52,931 bases of DNA from Mesorhizobium sp. B2-7-1 (GCF_006440735.1 NZ_VFUA01000037.1:1-52931), one strand, 5' to 3'; shown: positions 8,402-16,779, numbered from the stretch's first letter. The notes: generated from the sequence alone by a model not told the origin. Numbers and translations are program-made.

Positions 8402-9432
8402 TGCCAGAAGGCAAACCTCCGGTCGCCATCGGCCGAGGCGGCGCTGACATGCGACATGATCTCGCCGAGATCGGGATGCGGGGACGCCAGCACCTCCTGT
8501 GCCGCCCGTTCGACCGCATCCCGCACCTCCGCCTTGAGGGGCTCGAGGCCATCGGCAGCCAGCAGCTTTTCCTCGACCAGCTTCCTTGCGAGGATGTCGA
8601 TCGGATCGCGCTTGAGCCATTGGTCGAGCTCGCCCGGCCGGCGATAGGTTGCCGGATCGGAGCGGGAATGGCCGGAATAGCGATAGGTCTTCATTTCGAG
8701 CAGCGACGGACCTTCGCCGCGGCGGGCACGGGCGACGGCGGTTTCCATGGCGGCCGCCACGGCGTCGACATCCTGACCGTCGACCATCACGCCCGGCATG
8801 TTGTAGCTCGTGGCCCGCAACGCGATGTCCTCGACCGCCGTCGTCAGATCGATCCGGGAATATTCGCCGTAGAGATTGTTCTCGCAGACGAAAACCACCG
8901 GCAGCTTGAGGATGGCGGCGAAATTCAGCGCCTCATGGAAGGCGCCGATGTTGCTCGAACCGTCGCCGAAGATCGACACCGCGATGCGGTCCTTGCCGCG
9001 CGTGCGCGCGGCAAGGCCGGCGCCGCAGGCGATGGGCAGGCCGGCGCCGATGATGGCGGCTGTCGGCAGCAGGCCGACGGCGGGCTCGACCAGATGCATC
9101 GAGCCGCCGAGCCCGCCGGCGCAGCCCACGGTGCGGCCGCAGATTTCGCCCAGCACGCCGACGGTGGTGACGCCGAGCGCCAGCGCGTGGCCGTGGCCGC
9201 GATAGGTGCAGGTGACGATGTCATCCGGATCGATCGAACGGGCGATGCCGACCGACACCGCCTCCTGGCCGTTGGCCAGATGCGTCGAGCCGCGGATGTG
9301 GCCTTCCCCGAACAGTTTCTGGATGCGCTCCTCGACCGAACGGATCTCGATCATGCGGGTGAGCTGCTCGAGCCGGCTCTCCAGCGCCTCGCGGCGGGCG
9401 AGCGGCGAATTGGAATTGGAAAGGCTGGTCAT
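8398..9432 (-). CDS. 2-oxoacid (pyruvate/acetoin-type) dehydrogenase E1 component, alpha subunit
   Basis: The 344-residue product is a heterotetrameric E1 alpha chain. It shows TYRGHGHALA at residues 76-85 and GAGLPIACGAGLA around 129-141. The thiamine-diphosphate motif is GDGSSNIG at 156-163, ending in ENN at 184-186. The phosphorylation-loop-like YRYSGHSRSDP is near residue 260. With the beta chain it should decarboxylate a 2-oxoacid and pass the acyl group to a lipoyl domain. It overlaps the beta gene and the CoA-transferase gene by four bases on each side. The sequence most resembles acetoin or pyruvate dehydrogenase alpha chains. The real substrate is open, because the usual E2 and E3 genes are missing nearby. 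Confidence 0.9.
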   Translation of the reverse strand: MTSLSNSNSPLARREALESRLEQLTRMIEIRSVEERIQKLFGEGHIRGSTHLANGQEAVSVGIARSIDPDDIVTCTYRGHGHALALGVTTVGVLGEICGRTVGCAGGLGGSMHLVEPAVGLLPTAAIIGAGLPIACGAGLAARTRGKDRIAVSIFGDGSSNIGAFHEALNFAAILKLPVVFVCENNLYGEYSRIDLTTAVEDIALRATSYNMPGVMVDGQDVDAVAAAMETAVARARRGEGPSLLEMKTYRYSGHSRSDPATYRRPGELDQWLKRDPIDILARKLVEEKLLAADGLEPLKAEVRDAVERAAQEVLASPHPDLGEIMSHVSAASADGDRRFAFWQ

Positions 9433-10436
9433 GCTGCGTTCCTCCACCAGGGCAGGGGCGGTTGGTTGGTCGAGACAAGCGCGTCGACCTGTTCGGCGAT
9501 GTAGGTTGCGCTCGGCAGATAACGGGCTTCGAGCACGCCGCTGTAAGGCACCGGCGCGTCCGGCAGGGTGATACGGTGCGGCGCCGCTTTCAGCTTGCCG
9601 AAATGCTCGACCGCGATCGTGGAGACGATGTCGGCTCCCCAGCCCGCGGTGGCGGTCGATTCTTCCACCGTCACCAGCCGGCCGGTGCGGGCGACGGATT
9701 CGGCGACCGTCTTCCTGTCCCATGGCCACAGCGTCAGCAGGTCGATGACTTCGACATTGGCGCGGCTGCTGGCGGCCGCTTCCAGCGCGGTGCGGACCAG
9801 CGCGCCACACGTCACCACGGTGGCGTCCGTGCCGGGCCTGACGATCTCCGCCTGGCCGAGAGGGATACGGTAGGCTGGATCGTGCTCGAACTCCTCGCGC
9901 TCGGAATAGAGGATGCGCGGTTCGAGCACCACGACGGGGTCCGGATCGTCGATTGCCGAACGGAGCAGGCCGTAGGTGGTGCGGGCGTTGCTGGTGACGC
10001 AGACTTTCAGGCCCGGCGTGCCGCGGAACCAGTGATCCAGCATCTGCGAGTGCTGGCAGCCGAAGCCCTGGCCGGCTCCGGCGGATGCACGCACGACAAG
10101 CGGTGTCGTCAACCGTCCGCGCGACAGATAGCGCATGGTGGCGGCCTGGGTGGACAGCTGATCGAGCGCCACGCCGATGAATTCGATGAACATGATCTCG
10201 ACGACCGGCTTCAGCCCGCAGACGGCTGCCCCGACAGCGGCGCCAAGAAAGCCCATTTCCGAAATCGGCGTGTCGATGACGCGGCTGGGGCCGTGTTCGG
10301 CGAGAAGGCCTTCGGTGACCTTGAACGGGCCGCCGGCGGCGGCGACATCCTCACCCATCACGATGACGTCCGGGTCCTCCTTCATCGCGTCGTCCAGTGC
10401 CCGCAGCACCGCCTGCCTTACCCAGATCTTGGCCAT
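9429..10436 (-). CDS. 2-oxoacid (pyruvate/acetoin-type) dehydrogenase E1 component, beta subunit
   Basis: The 335-residue product matches transketolase-like E1 beta chains throughout. Landmarks are VIVMGEDVAAAGGPFKVTEG, DTPISEMGFLGAAVGAA with the ThDP-activating glutamate, and the C-terminal transketolase domain with TVEESTATAGWGADI. The ATG at 10436 has a strong GAGGAG site. It is followed in the operon by the alpha chain and preceded by the 78-residue lipoyl protein. That order (lipoyl carrier, beta, alpha) is unusual. Standard operons run alpha, beta, E2, E3. Confidence 0.9.
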   Translation of the reverse strand: MAKIWVRQAVLRALDDAMKEDPDVIVMGEDVAAAGGPFKVTEGLLAEHGPSRVIDTPISEMGFLGAAVGAAVCGLKPVVEIMFIEFIGVALDQLSTQAATMRYLSRGRLTTPLVVRASAGAGQGFGCQHSQMLDHWFRGTPGLKVCVTSNARTTYGLLRSAIDDPDPVVVLEPRILYSEREEFEHDPAYRIPLGQAEIVRPGTDATVVTCGALVRTALEAAASSRANVEVIDLLTLWPWDRKTVAESVARTGRLVTVEESTATAGWGADIVSTIAVEHFGKLKAAPHRITLPDAPVPYSGVLEARYLPSATYIAEQVDALVSTNQPPLPWWRNAA

Positions 10437-10488
10437 ATCTCCTCCTCACATAAAAGCTTCGCCGCCCGGGGAAAGGGCGGCTCTATGA

Positions 10489-10725
10489 TCACACTTCGAG
10501 CACGATGGTGGGCGCGCCGGTCTTCACGTCGTCGCCAGCCGCGATCAGGATCTCGGCTACCGTTCCGGCGAAGGGCGCGGGAACTTCCACCGTGGTCTTG
10601 TCGGTCTCGACGACAAACAGCGTCTGGCCCTCGGAGACCGCGGCGCCCTTTTGCACCTGGATCTCGCTGATCACCACCTCGTCCACCGCGTCGCCGACCT
10701 TCGGCATCTTGAGTGTCGAACGCAT
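10489..10725 (-). CDS. Stand-alone lipoyl (biotinyl-lipoyl attachment) domain protein
   Basis: This 78-residue protein is a single swinging-arm domain. The modified lysine is Lys43 in VVETDKTTVEV, the classic lipoylation motif, and a conserved glycine lies in APFAG at residues 51-54. No peripheral-subunit-binding or acyltransferase domain follows, so it is a free carrier and not a truncated E2: the frame ends cleanly. Its ribosome site, AAGGAG, overlaps the end of the acyl-CoA ligase gene. It most likely receives the acyl group from the E1 alpha/beta pair encoded next. Lipoylation rather than biotinylation is inferred from the DKT context and the neighbours. Confidence 0.88.
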   Translation of the reverse strand: MRSTLKMPKVGDAVDEVVISEIQVQKGAAVSEGQTLFVVETDKTTVEVPAPFAGTVAEILIAAGDDVKTGAPTIVLEV

Positions 10726-10735
10726 TGCTCTCTCC

Positions 10736-12265
10736 TTACGGCATCGTTTGCAAAGCTTGGACAGTGCCTGTCAGTTTTCGCCTGAGCAGCTTGCCGTTGG
10801 CGCTGCGCGGCAGGGTCGGCACGAAGAAAATCACTCTCGGGCGCTTGTAGGCGGCAAGCCGCTGCTCGGCGAAAGTGGCAATATCTTCGGCGCGCAACGC
10901 AGCATCCTCGCTTGTCACCACGAAGGCGGCAATGACGCTGACCCCGGCGCGCACTTCGTGCTCGGCCACCGCAAGCTCGGCGATACCGGGGCAGGGGGCC
11001 AATGCCGCCTCGACCTCGAGCGGGGAAACGCGGAAACCGCCGGCATTCATGATGTCGTCCGCGCGGCCGTGATGCCAGAGATAGCCGTCCGCATCGAACG
11101 AGGCGAGGTCGCCGCCGGCGAACCAGTCGCCGTGGAAGACCCGTTCCTCCTCTTCCGGCCGCCGCCAGTAGCCGAGCATCAGGCCGGGATCGCCGCGATG
11201 GACGGCAAGCAGCCCGACCTCGCCGGCCGGCGCGGGACGGCCATCGGCGGCGAGAATCGCAACGGGCCGTCCGGTCTGCGGTTTTCCGGGACTGCCGGCC
11301 CTGACCGGCATGCCGTCGCGATTGGAGACGAAGGTGGAAATCTCGCTCATGCCGAAGGCTTCCAGCAGCGGCTTGCCGGTCGTCGCCTGCCATTGCGAGA
11401 GGGTCGCCGGGCTCAGCGCCTCGCCGGCGGCAAGCGCGCGCCGCAGCGTCGGCAGGCTTTCGCGCGTCAGGCGGCAGTATTTGAGGATCTGCCGGTAAAG
11501 CGAAGGCACGGCCGCGAACAGGGTGGCCCCGAAGACATCGATCAGCTTCGGCCAGACCTCGACATCCTTGGGGCCGCTGTAGAGCACCGCCGTGGCGCCG
11601 GTCGCCCAGGGATCGAGCAGGCCCACACCCAGTGTGTAGCTCCAGTTGAACGCGCCGGCATGCAACATGATGTCGGCCGCCGTCAGCCCCATCCAGTCCG
11701 CATACATCGGCACGCGGCCGAGCGCGACGCGATGGGCATGAACCACACCTTTCGGCTTGCTGGCGGTTCCTGAGGTATAGATCATATAGGCCGGCGCCTC
11801 CCCGGGAGTGCGCGCATAGGCATCGAGCGGCACGGACGCCTTGAGCTTGTCGACAGCGGTTCTGTCGAGTGTCTTGCAGCCAGCCGGCGCGTGCAGGACG
11901 GGTTCGCTGTCGTGCACGATCGCGGCAGCTTCGGAATCCTCGAGCAGGAACGTCGTCTCGCCCTCGGTCAGCATGGCCGAGACGGGAATAGGCACCATGC
12001 CGGCGGCGATTGCGCCGTAGAACATCAGTGCATAGTCGCTGCTGTTCGGCATCCGCAGCATGATCCGGTCGCCGGGTCTCAGCCCCTCTGCGAGCAGGCC
12101 GGCCGCGACGCTGCGCACCGCCCGGTCGAGGGCGGCATAGGTCCAGCGTTCCGCTGTTTCCGGCCGGTCGGCATCGCCGACCACGATCAATGCCGTCTTG
12201 TGCGGCGTCGAGGCGGCCGCACGGGCGATGCAATGCCGCGCCAGATTGAACAGGTCGTCGCTCAT
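10736..12265 (-). CDS. AMP-forming acyl-CoA synthetase (ANL superfamily)
   Basis: The 509-residue product carries the phosphate-binding motif YTSGTASKPKG at residues 163-173. It also has the substrate-shaping AFGMSEIS, the adenylate-binding GDLASFDADGYLWHHGRADD and the C-terminal catalytic lysine in SANGKLLRRK. These enzymes activate a carboxylic acid to the acyl-adenylate and then the acyl-CoA. The ATG at 12265 overlaps the SDR stop (ATGA). The frame remains open far upstream, but that part is a shadow of the SDR. The benzoate-CoA-ligase-like spacing suggests a small or aromatic acid, but the substrate is not readable. With the CoA-transferase and lipoyl genes it makes CoA thioesters the operon's likely output. 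Confidence 0.87.
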   Translation of the reverse strand: MSDDLFNLARHCIARAAASTPHKTALIVVGDADRPETAERWTYAALDRAVRSVAAGLLAEGLRPGDRIMLRMPNSSDYALMFYGAIAAGMVPIPVSAMLTEGETTFLLEDSEAAAIVHDSEPVLHAPAGCKTLDRTAVDKLKASVPLDAYARTPGEAPAYMIYTSGTASKPKGVVHAHRVALGRVPMYADWMGLTAADIMLHAGAFNWSYTLGVGLLDPWATGATAVLYSGPKDVEVWPKLIDVFGATLFAAVPSLYRQILKYCRLTRESLPTLRRALAAGEALSPATLSQWQATTGKPLLEAFGMSEISTFVSNRDGMPVRAGSPGKPQTGRPVAILAADGRPAPAGEVGLLAVHRGDPGLMLGYWRRPEEEERVFHGDWFAGGDLASFDADGYLWHHGRADDIMNAGGFRVSPLEVEAALAPCPGIAELAVAEHEVRAGVSVIAAFVVTSEDAALRAEDIATFAEQRLAAYKRPRVIFFVPTLPRSANGKLLRRKLTGTVQALQTMP

Positions 12266-13032
12266 GAAGCCCGGAGCCAATCGGCGACGTGCACCATGCC
12301 CTGCACCGTCCAACCTCCATCGACGACCAGGGTCTGTCCGGTGATGTAGCTCGCCTGGTCGCTTGCCAGATAGACGACCGGGTCGGCGATCTCCCGCGGT
12401 TCGGCCAGCCGGCCCATGGGAATGCGTTCGAGCTGCCATTCGCCGCGGATCGAGCCGTCCTTCAGCCCTTGCTCGATCAGCTTGGTACGGGTCGAGCCGG
12501 GTGCGACGGCATTGACCCGGATGTTGGCGGCGGCCGTCTCCGTGGCATAGACCCGTGTCAGGCCCTCGATGCCGGCCTTGGCCGCGCCGTAGGGGCCGCG
12601 CCCGGGAATTCCGACGATGCCGGCCGCCGAGGCGATGCTGACGATGGCGCCGCCCTTGCCACGCTCGCGCATGCGGCGGATGGCCTGGGCGCAGCACAGA
12701 TGCATGCCGGTAAGGTGAGTGTTCAGGACCAGATGCCAATCCGCCGGCGATATGTTCTCGGCGAGCCCGACCCGCTGCACGCCGGCATTGTTGACGAGGA
12801 CGTCGATCTGGCCGGCGGCATCGTCGATGCGTCCGAATGCTTCAGCGACGCTTTCGACATTCGACACGTCGGCCTTGAGGTAAGTCACGCCTTCGCGTGC
12901 GTCGTCCGGTTCGCCCAGATCGAGGGAGAACACTCTTGCCCCTTCTTCCAGGAAGCGCATGGCGATCGCATCGCCGATGCCGCGTGCCGCGCCGGTGATT
13001 ACGGCGACCTTGCCAGAGAAAGATTGTGTCAC
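12262..13032 (-). CDS. Short-chain dehydrogenase/reductase (SDR)
   Basis: The product is about 256 residues, with TGAARGIG in the cofactor-binding turn, NNAG, a serine-containing VSIASAAG and the catalytic YGAAK. It ends in the usual GQTLVVDGGWTVQG. I favour the GTG at 13032 (VTQSFSGKVAVITG), because AGGA lies eight bases before it. A TTG at 13047 overlapping the previous stop is the alternative. It follows a second SDR in the same operon, so two successive oxidations, or two diastereomer-specific steps, are plausible. It is likely NAD-dependent, since an Asp (SLDLGEP) follows beta-2. Confidence 0.87.
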   Translation of the reverse strand: MTQSFSGKVAVITGAARGIGDAIAMRFLEEGARVFSLDLGEPDDAREGVTYLKADVSNVESVAEAFGRIDDAAGQIDVLVNNAGVQRVGLAENISPADWHLVLNTHLTGMHLCCAQAIRRMRERGKGGAIVSIASAAGIVGIPGRGPYGAAKAGIEGLTRVYATETAAANIRVNAVAPGSTRTKLIEQGLKDGSIRGEWQLERIPMGRLAEPREIADPVVYLASDQASYITGQTLVVDGGWTVQGMVHVADWLRAS

Positions 13033-13043
13033 GTGTCTCGTCC

Positions 13044-13811
13044 TCAATACATCAGCCAGCCGCCGCTGACATTGATGGTGGCGCCGGTCACATAGCTCGC
13101 ATGGTCGGAAGCCAGGAACAGCACGGCGCCGGCAAGCTCCGAGGGGGCGGCCATATAGCCCAGCGGAATCTGCGCCACGGTGGCCGCGAGCGCGGCGTCG
13201 TCCATGCCGCTGCGCATCATCGCCGTATCGGCGGCGCCCGGCGAGACGGCGTTGACGGTGATCTTGTCCTTGGCGAGCGAGCGGGCGAGCCCGCGCGTCA
13301 TCGACACGATGCCGCCCTTGGTCGCCGCATAGGCGACCGAGCCGCCAAAACCGCCGCTCATCCAGCCTTGCGACGTGAAATTGATGATCCGTCCGCCCTG
13401 GCCCTGGTCGCGCATGATCCTCGCCACCGACTGCGCCAGGAAGAAGGAGGCCTTGAGGTTGACGTCGTGCTGGACATCCCAGTCGGCCTCCGTCACATCG
13501 AAGACGCTGTGGCGGCGGACCAGCACGGCGGCCGTCTGCACCAGCACGTCGATCCGGCCGAAGGCGGCCAAGATCCTGTCGAGCGCTACATGCTGGTCGC
13601 CGACCGGGCGCAGGTCATGGCCGACGGCGATATGTGGCCCGCCGTCCAATTCGGCGACGACGGCATCGGCGCGCGCCTGATCGAGATCGACCACGGCGAC
13701 CTGCGATCCGGCGGCAGCGAAGCCCAGGCACACCTCGCGGCCGATCCCGCCCGTGCCGCCGGTGACGACGACCTTTTTGCCTTCCAGCCCGGAGGCGAGA
13801 TTGAATGCCAT
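13044..13811 (-). CDS. Short-chain dehydrogenase/reductase (SDR)
   Basis: The 255-residue product shows TGGTGGIG for cofactor binding, VVDLDQA with the NAD-selecting aspartate, and the catalytic YAATK. It ends in GATINVSGGWLMY. The NNAG motif is altered to QTAA (VLVQTAAVLVR), which is a departure from the norm. INFTSQGW carries the catalytic serine. The ATG at 13811 follows GAGGAGGAG. The stop overlaps the possible TTG start of the next SDR. It works within the 11-gene operon, and its substrate is probably a polyol or sugar acid intermediate. Confidence 0.87.
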   Translation of the reverse strand: MAFNLASGLEGKKVVVTGGTGGIGREVCLGFAAAGSQVAVVDLDQARADAVVAELDGGPHIAVGHDLRPVGDQHVALDRILAAFGRIDVLVQTAAVLVRRHSVFDVTEADWDVQHDVNLKASFFLAQSVARIMRDQGQGGRIINFTSQGWMSGGFGGSVAYAATKGGIVSMTRGLARSLAKDKITVNAVSPGAADTAMMRSGMDDAALAATVAQIPLGYMAAPSELAGAVLFLASDHASYVTGATINVSGGWLMY

Positions 13812-13821
13812 GGTCTCCTCC

Positions 13822-14154
13822 TCAACGCCCTTCCGGTGGCGCGACCGCGGTATGCTCGGTGACGAAACAGGATTGCGCCTCGCCCATGAACTTCTTGCGG
13901 TCCTCGACAAGCTGGCTGGCATAAGGCTCCGCGGCGAAGGCCCTGACCGCATCCTCCATGCTGTCGAACCAGACCTCGCCGACCCCGTCCCAGGCCGCCT
14001 CTTCCGGATTCCAGCTCTGCACCTTGCCGAACCGCAGGCCCCGCACGCCCGGCATCTGCCGCACGATGGCGGCATGCGGGCCGGTCCAGTGGGCGAAGAA
14101 TTCTTCCCGGCTCATGCCGGCCTTGCGGCGAATAAGGCTCACGCGCTTGATCAT
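13822..14154 (-). CDS. EthD-domain (dimeric alpha/beta barrel) small protein
   Basis: The 110-residue product begins MIKRVSLIRRKAGMSREEFF and continues AHWTGPHAAIVRQMPGVRGL. This is the recognisable EthD opening, with the HW-GPH motif at residues 21-27. Members form dimeric ferredoxin-like barrels. Some act as decarboxylases, lactone isomerases or quinol oxygenases, and many have unknown roles in catabolic operons. Its ATG overlaps the VOC gene stop (ATGA). A lactone or keto-acid tailoring step is possible here, but no function can be assigned. Confidence 0.82.
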   Translation of the reverse strand: MIKRVSLIRRKAGMSREEFFAHWTGPHAAIVRQMPGVRGLRFGKVQSWNPEEAAWDGVGEVWFDSMEDAVRAFAAEPYASQLVEDRKKFMGEAQSCFVTEHTAVAPPEGR

Positions 14155-14639
14155 GCACCGCTCCTTGCCGGCTGGAAAAGCTCCAACGTGATGCCGTCAT
14201 GGATGCGAAGATAGGCGACCTTCGCACCGATGTTCGGCCCGCCGTCTATGTCGACCGGGCCGTCCGGCACGATCGGCCTGGCGCCGCAAGACACCGCGTG
14301 CCGCCAGGCCGTGTCGGCGTCCTCGACCTTCAGGCACAGATGCACGTTGCCCGCATTGGCGGTGGCGTCCGGCAGCGTCTGCTTGCCGGTCTGGTAGTCG
14401 AGCAACTCCAGCGTGCCGCCTCCCGGCAGGTCGATGAAGGCCGCTGCGATCCGAATCCCGGGATAGCCGACATGCCGGCCGAGATAGGGCCGGTCGAGCA
14501 TGGTGCGCCAGCGGGCCGGCACGCCGAGGAAGGCCTCCCAGAAGGCAAGCGCATCGTCGATGCCGGCGACGCTCATGCCGATATGGTGGACCGCGGTGGC
14601 GGTGGCGGCAGCGCCGGCGACGTTCGTTTCTTCGTCCAC
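14151..14639 (-). CDS. VOC-superfamily (glyoxalase/methylmalonyl-CoA-epimerase-like) metalloprotein
   Basis: The 162-residue product consists of two beta-alpha-beta3 modules. It keeps a full set of likely metal ligands: His19 (VHHIGMSV), Glu78 (GTLELLDY), His100 (NVHLCLKV) and Glu153 (ITLELFQP). That pattern is shared by methylmalonyl-CoA epimerase and glyoxalase I, which act through enolisation of a CoA ester or a hemithioacetal. The start is a GTG at 14639 with AGGA eight bases upstream, inside the end of the amidohydrolase gene. With a CoA ligase and a CoA-transferase in the same operon, an epimerase or isomerase role is attractive but unproven. Confidence 0.82.
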   Translation of the reverse strand: MDEETNVAGAAATATAVHHIGMSVAGIDDALAFWEAFLGVPARWRTMLDRPYLGRHVGYPGIRIAAAFIDLPGGGTLELLDYQTGKQTLPDATANAGNVHLCLKVEDADTAWRHAVSCGARPIVPDGPVDIDGGPNIGAKVAYLRIHDGITLELFQPARSGA

Positions 14640-14642
14640 CGG

Positions 14643-15512
14643 TCAAATCCTGAAAAGCTTCTCGGCGTTGCCCGAAAACATCGCCGCCCGTTCCTGATGC
14701 GGGAAGCCGGAAATGATCTCGGCATAGGCATTGATGACGTCGGGATAGGAACTGAACATGCGATCGACCGGCCAGTTGGTGCCAAAGACGACCCGGTCCG
14801 GACCAAACGCCTCGATGCTGCCAAGCACGTAGGGCCGGATCGAGTCCACCGTCCACATCGGGTCACCCATCCCGAGTCCCGAAATCTTCATCCACACATT
14901 CGGCGCCGCGGCCATGACGTCCATTGCCGCGCGCCACTGCCGGAAGCTTGCCGGATCGCGTCGCATCGGAACGGCGCAGTGGTCGATGCACATCTGGGTT
15001 TCGGGAAAGGCGCGCGCGAGATCGAGGATATCGCCGGCGAGCTCGACGCGCGTGTCAATGCAGGAAACCAGGCTGCGCGGCCCGAGTTCGGCAAAGCCGC
15101 GCCGCCAGGCTTTGTCGATCAGATAGCGGCCTTCGCCGAAATTGCGGATGCCGCGCACGTTCGGATATTTCAGGTGCCGGTCAAGCACCTGCGCGGCGTC
15201 CGGGCGCGCCAGATGGCATTCGGCGACGATGGCCTGCGGGTAGCCGGTCTTGTCGGCGAAGGCCTGCAGCCATTCGGTTTCGTCGACGGGGTCGGGCGTG
15301 TTGACCGCGGCCTGCACATGCACCGCCTTCGGCACGTTGGCGAAGCGGATTTCGGCGATGTAGTCCTTGATGAAATAATGCTGCGACTTCAACGGATCGG
15401 TGTCCGGGAGGAAGCCATGGACGGCGTCCGGCTCCAGCCAGCCGTAGCGCAGCTTTGGATGCTTCATGTCATGCAAATGGAAATGGGTGTCGACGAAGGG
15501 CAGTTCAGCCAT
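14643..15512 (-). CDS. Amidohydrolase-family lactonase-like hydrolase (COG3618 type)
   Basis: The 289-residue product starts MAELPFVDTHFHLHD, with the metal-binding His10-x-His12. It continues as a TIM barrel with further histidines in AECHLARPD and CIDHCAVP and a late aspartate in TNWPVD. This group includes L-fuconolactonase, L-rhamnonolactonase and pyrone dicarboxylate hydrolases, so opening a sugar-acid lactone is the most economical role. The ATG at 15512 follows GGAGG and overlaps the dehydrogenase gene by eight bases. SMP-30 at 17781 is a second, unrelated lactonase candidate in the same regulon, so the two probably serve different substrates or steps. Confidence 0.82.
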   Translation of the reverse strand: MAELPFVDTHFHLHDMKHPKLRYGWLEPDAVHGFLPDTDPLKSQHYFIKDYIAEIRFANVPKAVHVQAAVNTPDPVDETEWLQAFADKTGYPQAIVAECHLARPDAAQVLDRHLKYPNVRGIRNFGEGRYLIDKAWRRGFAELGPRSLVSCIDTRVELAGDILDLARAFPETQMCIDHCAVPMRRDPASFRQWRAAMDVMAAAPNVWMKISGLGMGDPMWTVDSIRPYVLGSIEAFGPDRVVFGTNWPVDRMFSSYPDVINAYAEIISGFPHQERAAMFSGNAEKLFRI

Positions 15513-16587
15513 GGCGCCGAGCCTCCAGCGGGTGAATGGACAGGGCGTCGGCGACCGCCTGTCCCAACGCGTCGGTCGAAGCAGTGCCGCCCATGTCACG
15601 GGTCAGGTTTTCGCCCGAGGCGAGCACCCTGGCAATGGCGTCGACGATGGCATTGGCCGCCTCGGGGGCGCCCAGATGCTCCAGCATCATCGCTCCCGAC
15701 CAGATCTGGCCGATCGGATTGGCAATGTTCTGGCCCGCAATGTCGGGCGCCGAACCATGCACCGGCTCGAACATCGACGGGAAGCGTCGTTCGGGATTGA
15801 GATTACCGGACGGCGCGATGCCGATGGTGCCGGTGACGGCGGGACCGAGATCGGAAAGGATGTCGCCGAACAGATTGCCCGCCACGACGACGTCGAAGCT
15901 GGCGGGGCGGCGAACGAAATGGGCGGTGAGGATGTCGATGTGATACTGTTCCGTCGCGACGTCCGGAAATTCCTGGGCGATGGCGCGGAAGCGCTCGTCC
16001 CAGAAAGGCATCGTATGGATGATGCCGTTGGACTTGGTCGCGGAGGTCAGCTTCTTCTTGCGCTTGCGGGCGAGCTCGAAGGCGAAGCGCATCACCCGAT
16101 CGCACCCGAAGCGCGTCAGCACGGTTTCCTGGCTGACCATTTCCTGGTCCATGCCCGGGAACATGCGTCCGCCGATCTCGGAATATTCGCCTTCGTTGTT
16201 CTCGCGCACGATGTAGAAATCTATGTTGCCCGGATTGACGAGCGGCGAGGACACGCCGTCGAAGAGACGCACAGGACGCAGATTCACATATTGCTGGAAA
16301 TTGCGCCGGATCGGCATCAGCAGCGTCCACAACGACTCCACGTCAGACACGGTCGGCCAGCCGATGGCGCCAAGGAAGATCGCGTCATGGCCTGCGATCT
16401 GGTCCAGCCCGTTTTCAGGCATCATCCGGCCGGTACGGGCATGGTGGTCGCAACCCCACTCGAAATCCTCCCAGCGGATGTCGAGACCGAAAAGGCGCGC
16501 GGCTTCGTTCACGACCTTGATACCCTGCGGCACGACTTCCTTGCCGATCCCGTCTCCCTGGATCACCGCAATCTTCGTTGAGCGCAT
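15505..16587 (-). CDS. Tartrate/isopropylmalate-type beta-decarboxylating dehydrogenase
   Basis: The 360-residue product begins IAVIQGDGIGKEVVPQGIKV. It keeps the catalytic tyrosine in RENNEGEYSEIGGR, the lysine in TSATKSNGI and the metal aspartates in NLFGDILSDLG. The NAD-binding stretch is EPVHGSAPDIAGQNIANP. It most resembles TtuC-type tartrate dehydrogenase/D-malate decarboxylase rather than LeuB. The reaction would be NAD-linked oxidation of a 2-hydroxy acid, with or without decarboxylation. It is the first gene of the 11-gene minus-strand operon and directly downstream of the operator-bearing promoter at 16625-16666. The start at 16587 has a weak AAGG site. Confidence 0.87.
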   Translation of the reverse strand: MRSTKIAVIQGDGIGKEVVPQGIKVVNEAARLFGLDIRWEDFEWGCDHHARTGRMMPENGLDQIAGHDAIFLGAIGWPTVSDVESLWTLLMPIRRNFQQYVNLRPVRLFDGVSSPLVNPGNIDFYIVRENNEGEYSEIGGRMFPGMDQEMVSQETVLTRFGCDRVMRFAFELARKRKKKLTSATKSNGIIHTMPFWDERFRAIAQEFPDVATEQYHIDILTAHFVRRPASFDVVVAGNLFGDILSDLGPAVTGTIGIAPSGNLNPERRFPSMFEPVHGSAPDIAGQNIANPIGQIWSGAMMLEHLGAPEAANAIVDAIARVLASGENLTRDMGGTASTDALGQAVADALSIHPLEARRHG

Positions 16588-16624
16588 TCGCCTTGAACTC
16601 CGGGAAAGTTTGACGGGAACAGGG

Positions 16625-16647
16625 ATAATATCGTTTCAATTATATCG
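16625..16647. promoter_or_regulatory. Candidate LacI-type operator overlapping the -10 element
   Basis: The box has ATAATATCGTTTC at 16625-16637, identical over 13 bases to the box at 4725-4737. It is embedded in a longer imperfect palindrome whose outer arms are GATAATAT and ATTATATC. The central CG is at 16632-16633. It lies over the -10 region of the 11-gene operon promoter. Confidence 0.55.
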
Positions 16648-16666
16648 GCAACCAAAGTCATTGCAA
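16639..16666 (-). promoter_or_regulatory. Promoter of the 11-gene operon
   Basis: On the minus strand TTGCAA (16661-16666) and a perfect TATAAT (16639-16644) are 16 bases apart. The transcription start would fall near 16632, about 45 bases before the dehydrogenase start codon. The candidate operator at 16625-16647 overlaps the -10 and the start point, as expected for repression. Confidence 0.6.
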
Positions 16667-16740
16667 GGCTGTCTCGCATGAAGTTTCGAAATGCCGGCGC
16701 TGCTCGGTTGGATTTGCGAGGGTTGTTGCTCAGGAAAAGA

Positions 16741-16779
16741 GCCGGATAACCGCATATCCGGCCTTTTTCGGGTTTTTTT
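16741..16779 (+). terminator. Intrinsic terminator in a divergent promoter region (no obvious upstream gene)
   Basis: A perfect 8-bp stem, GCCGGATA / TATCCGGC (16741-16748 and 16755-16762), is followed by TTTTT at 16764-16768 and seven T at 16773-16779. This is a strong plus-strand rho-independent terminator. It sits in the 425-base gap between the divergent operons starting at 16587 (minus) and 17013 (plus), so no annotated plus-strand gene precedes it. It may end a small RNA, act as an attenuator for the 17013 operon, or insulate the two promoters. The reverse strand also has a short T-rich stretch after the stem. Nothing else recognisable lies in the gap apart from the operators and promoter. 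Confidence 0.7.

Noticed and set aside
16640..16740. A possible tRNA or structured RNA before the orphan terminator
   Set aside because: No acceptor stem, anticodon arm or T-loop consensus could be assembled. Only the terminator itself is supported.
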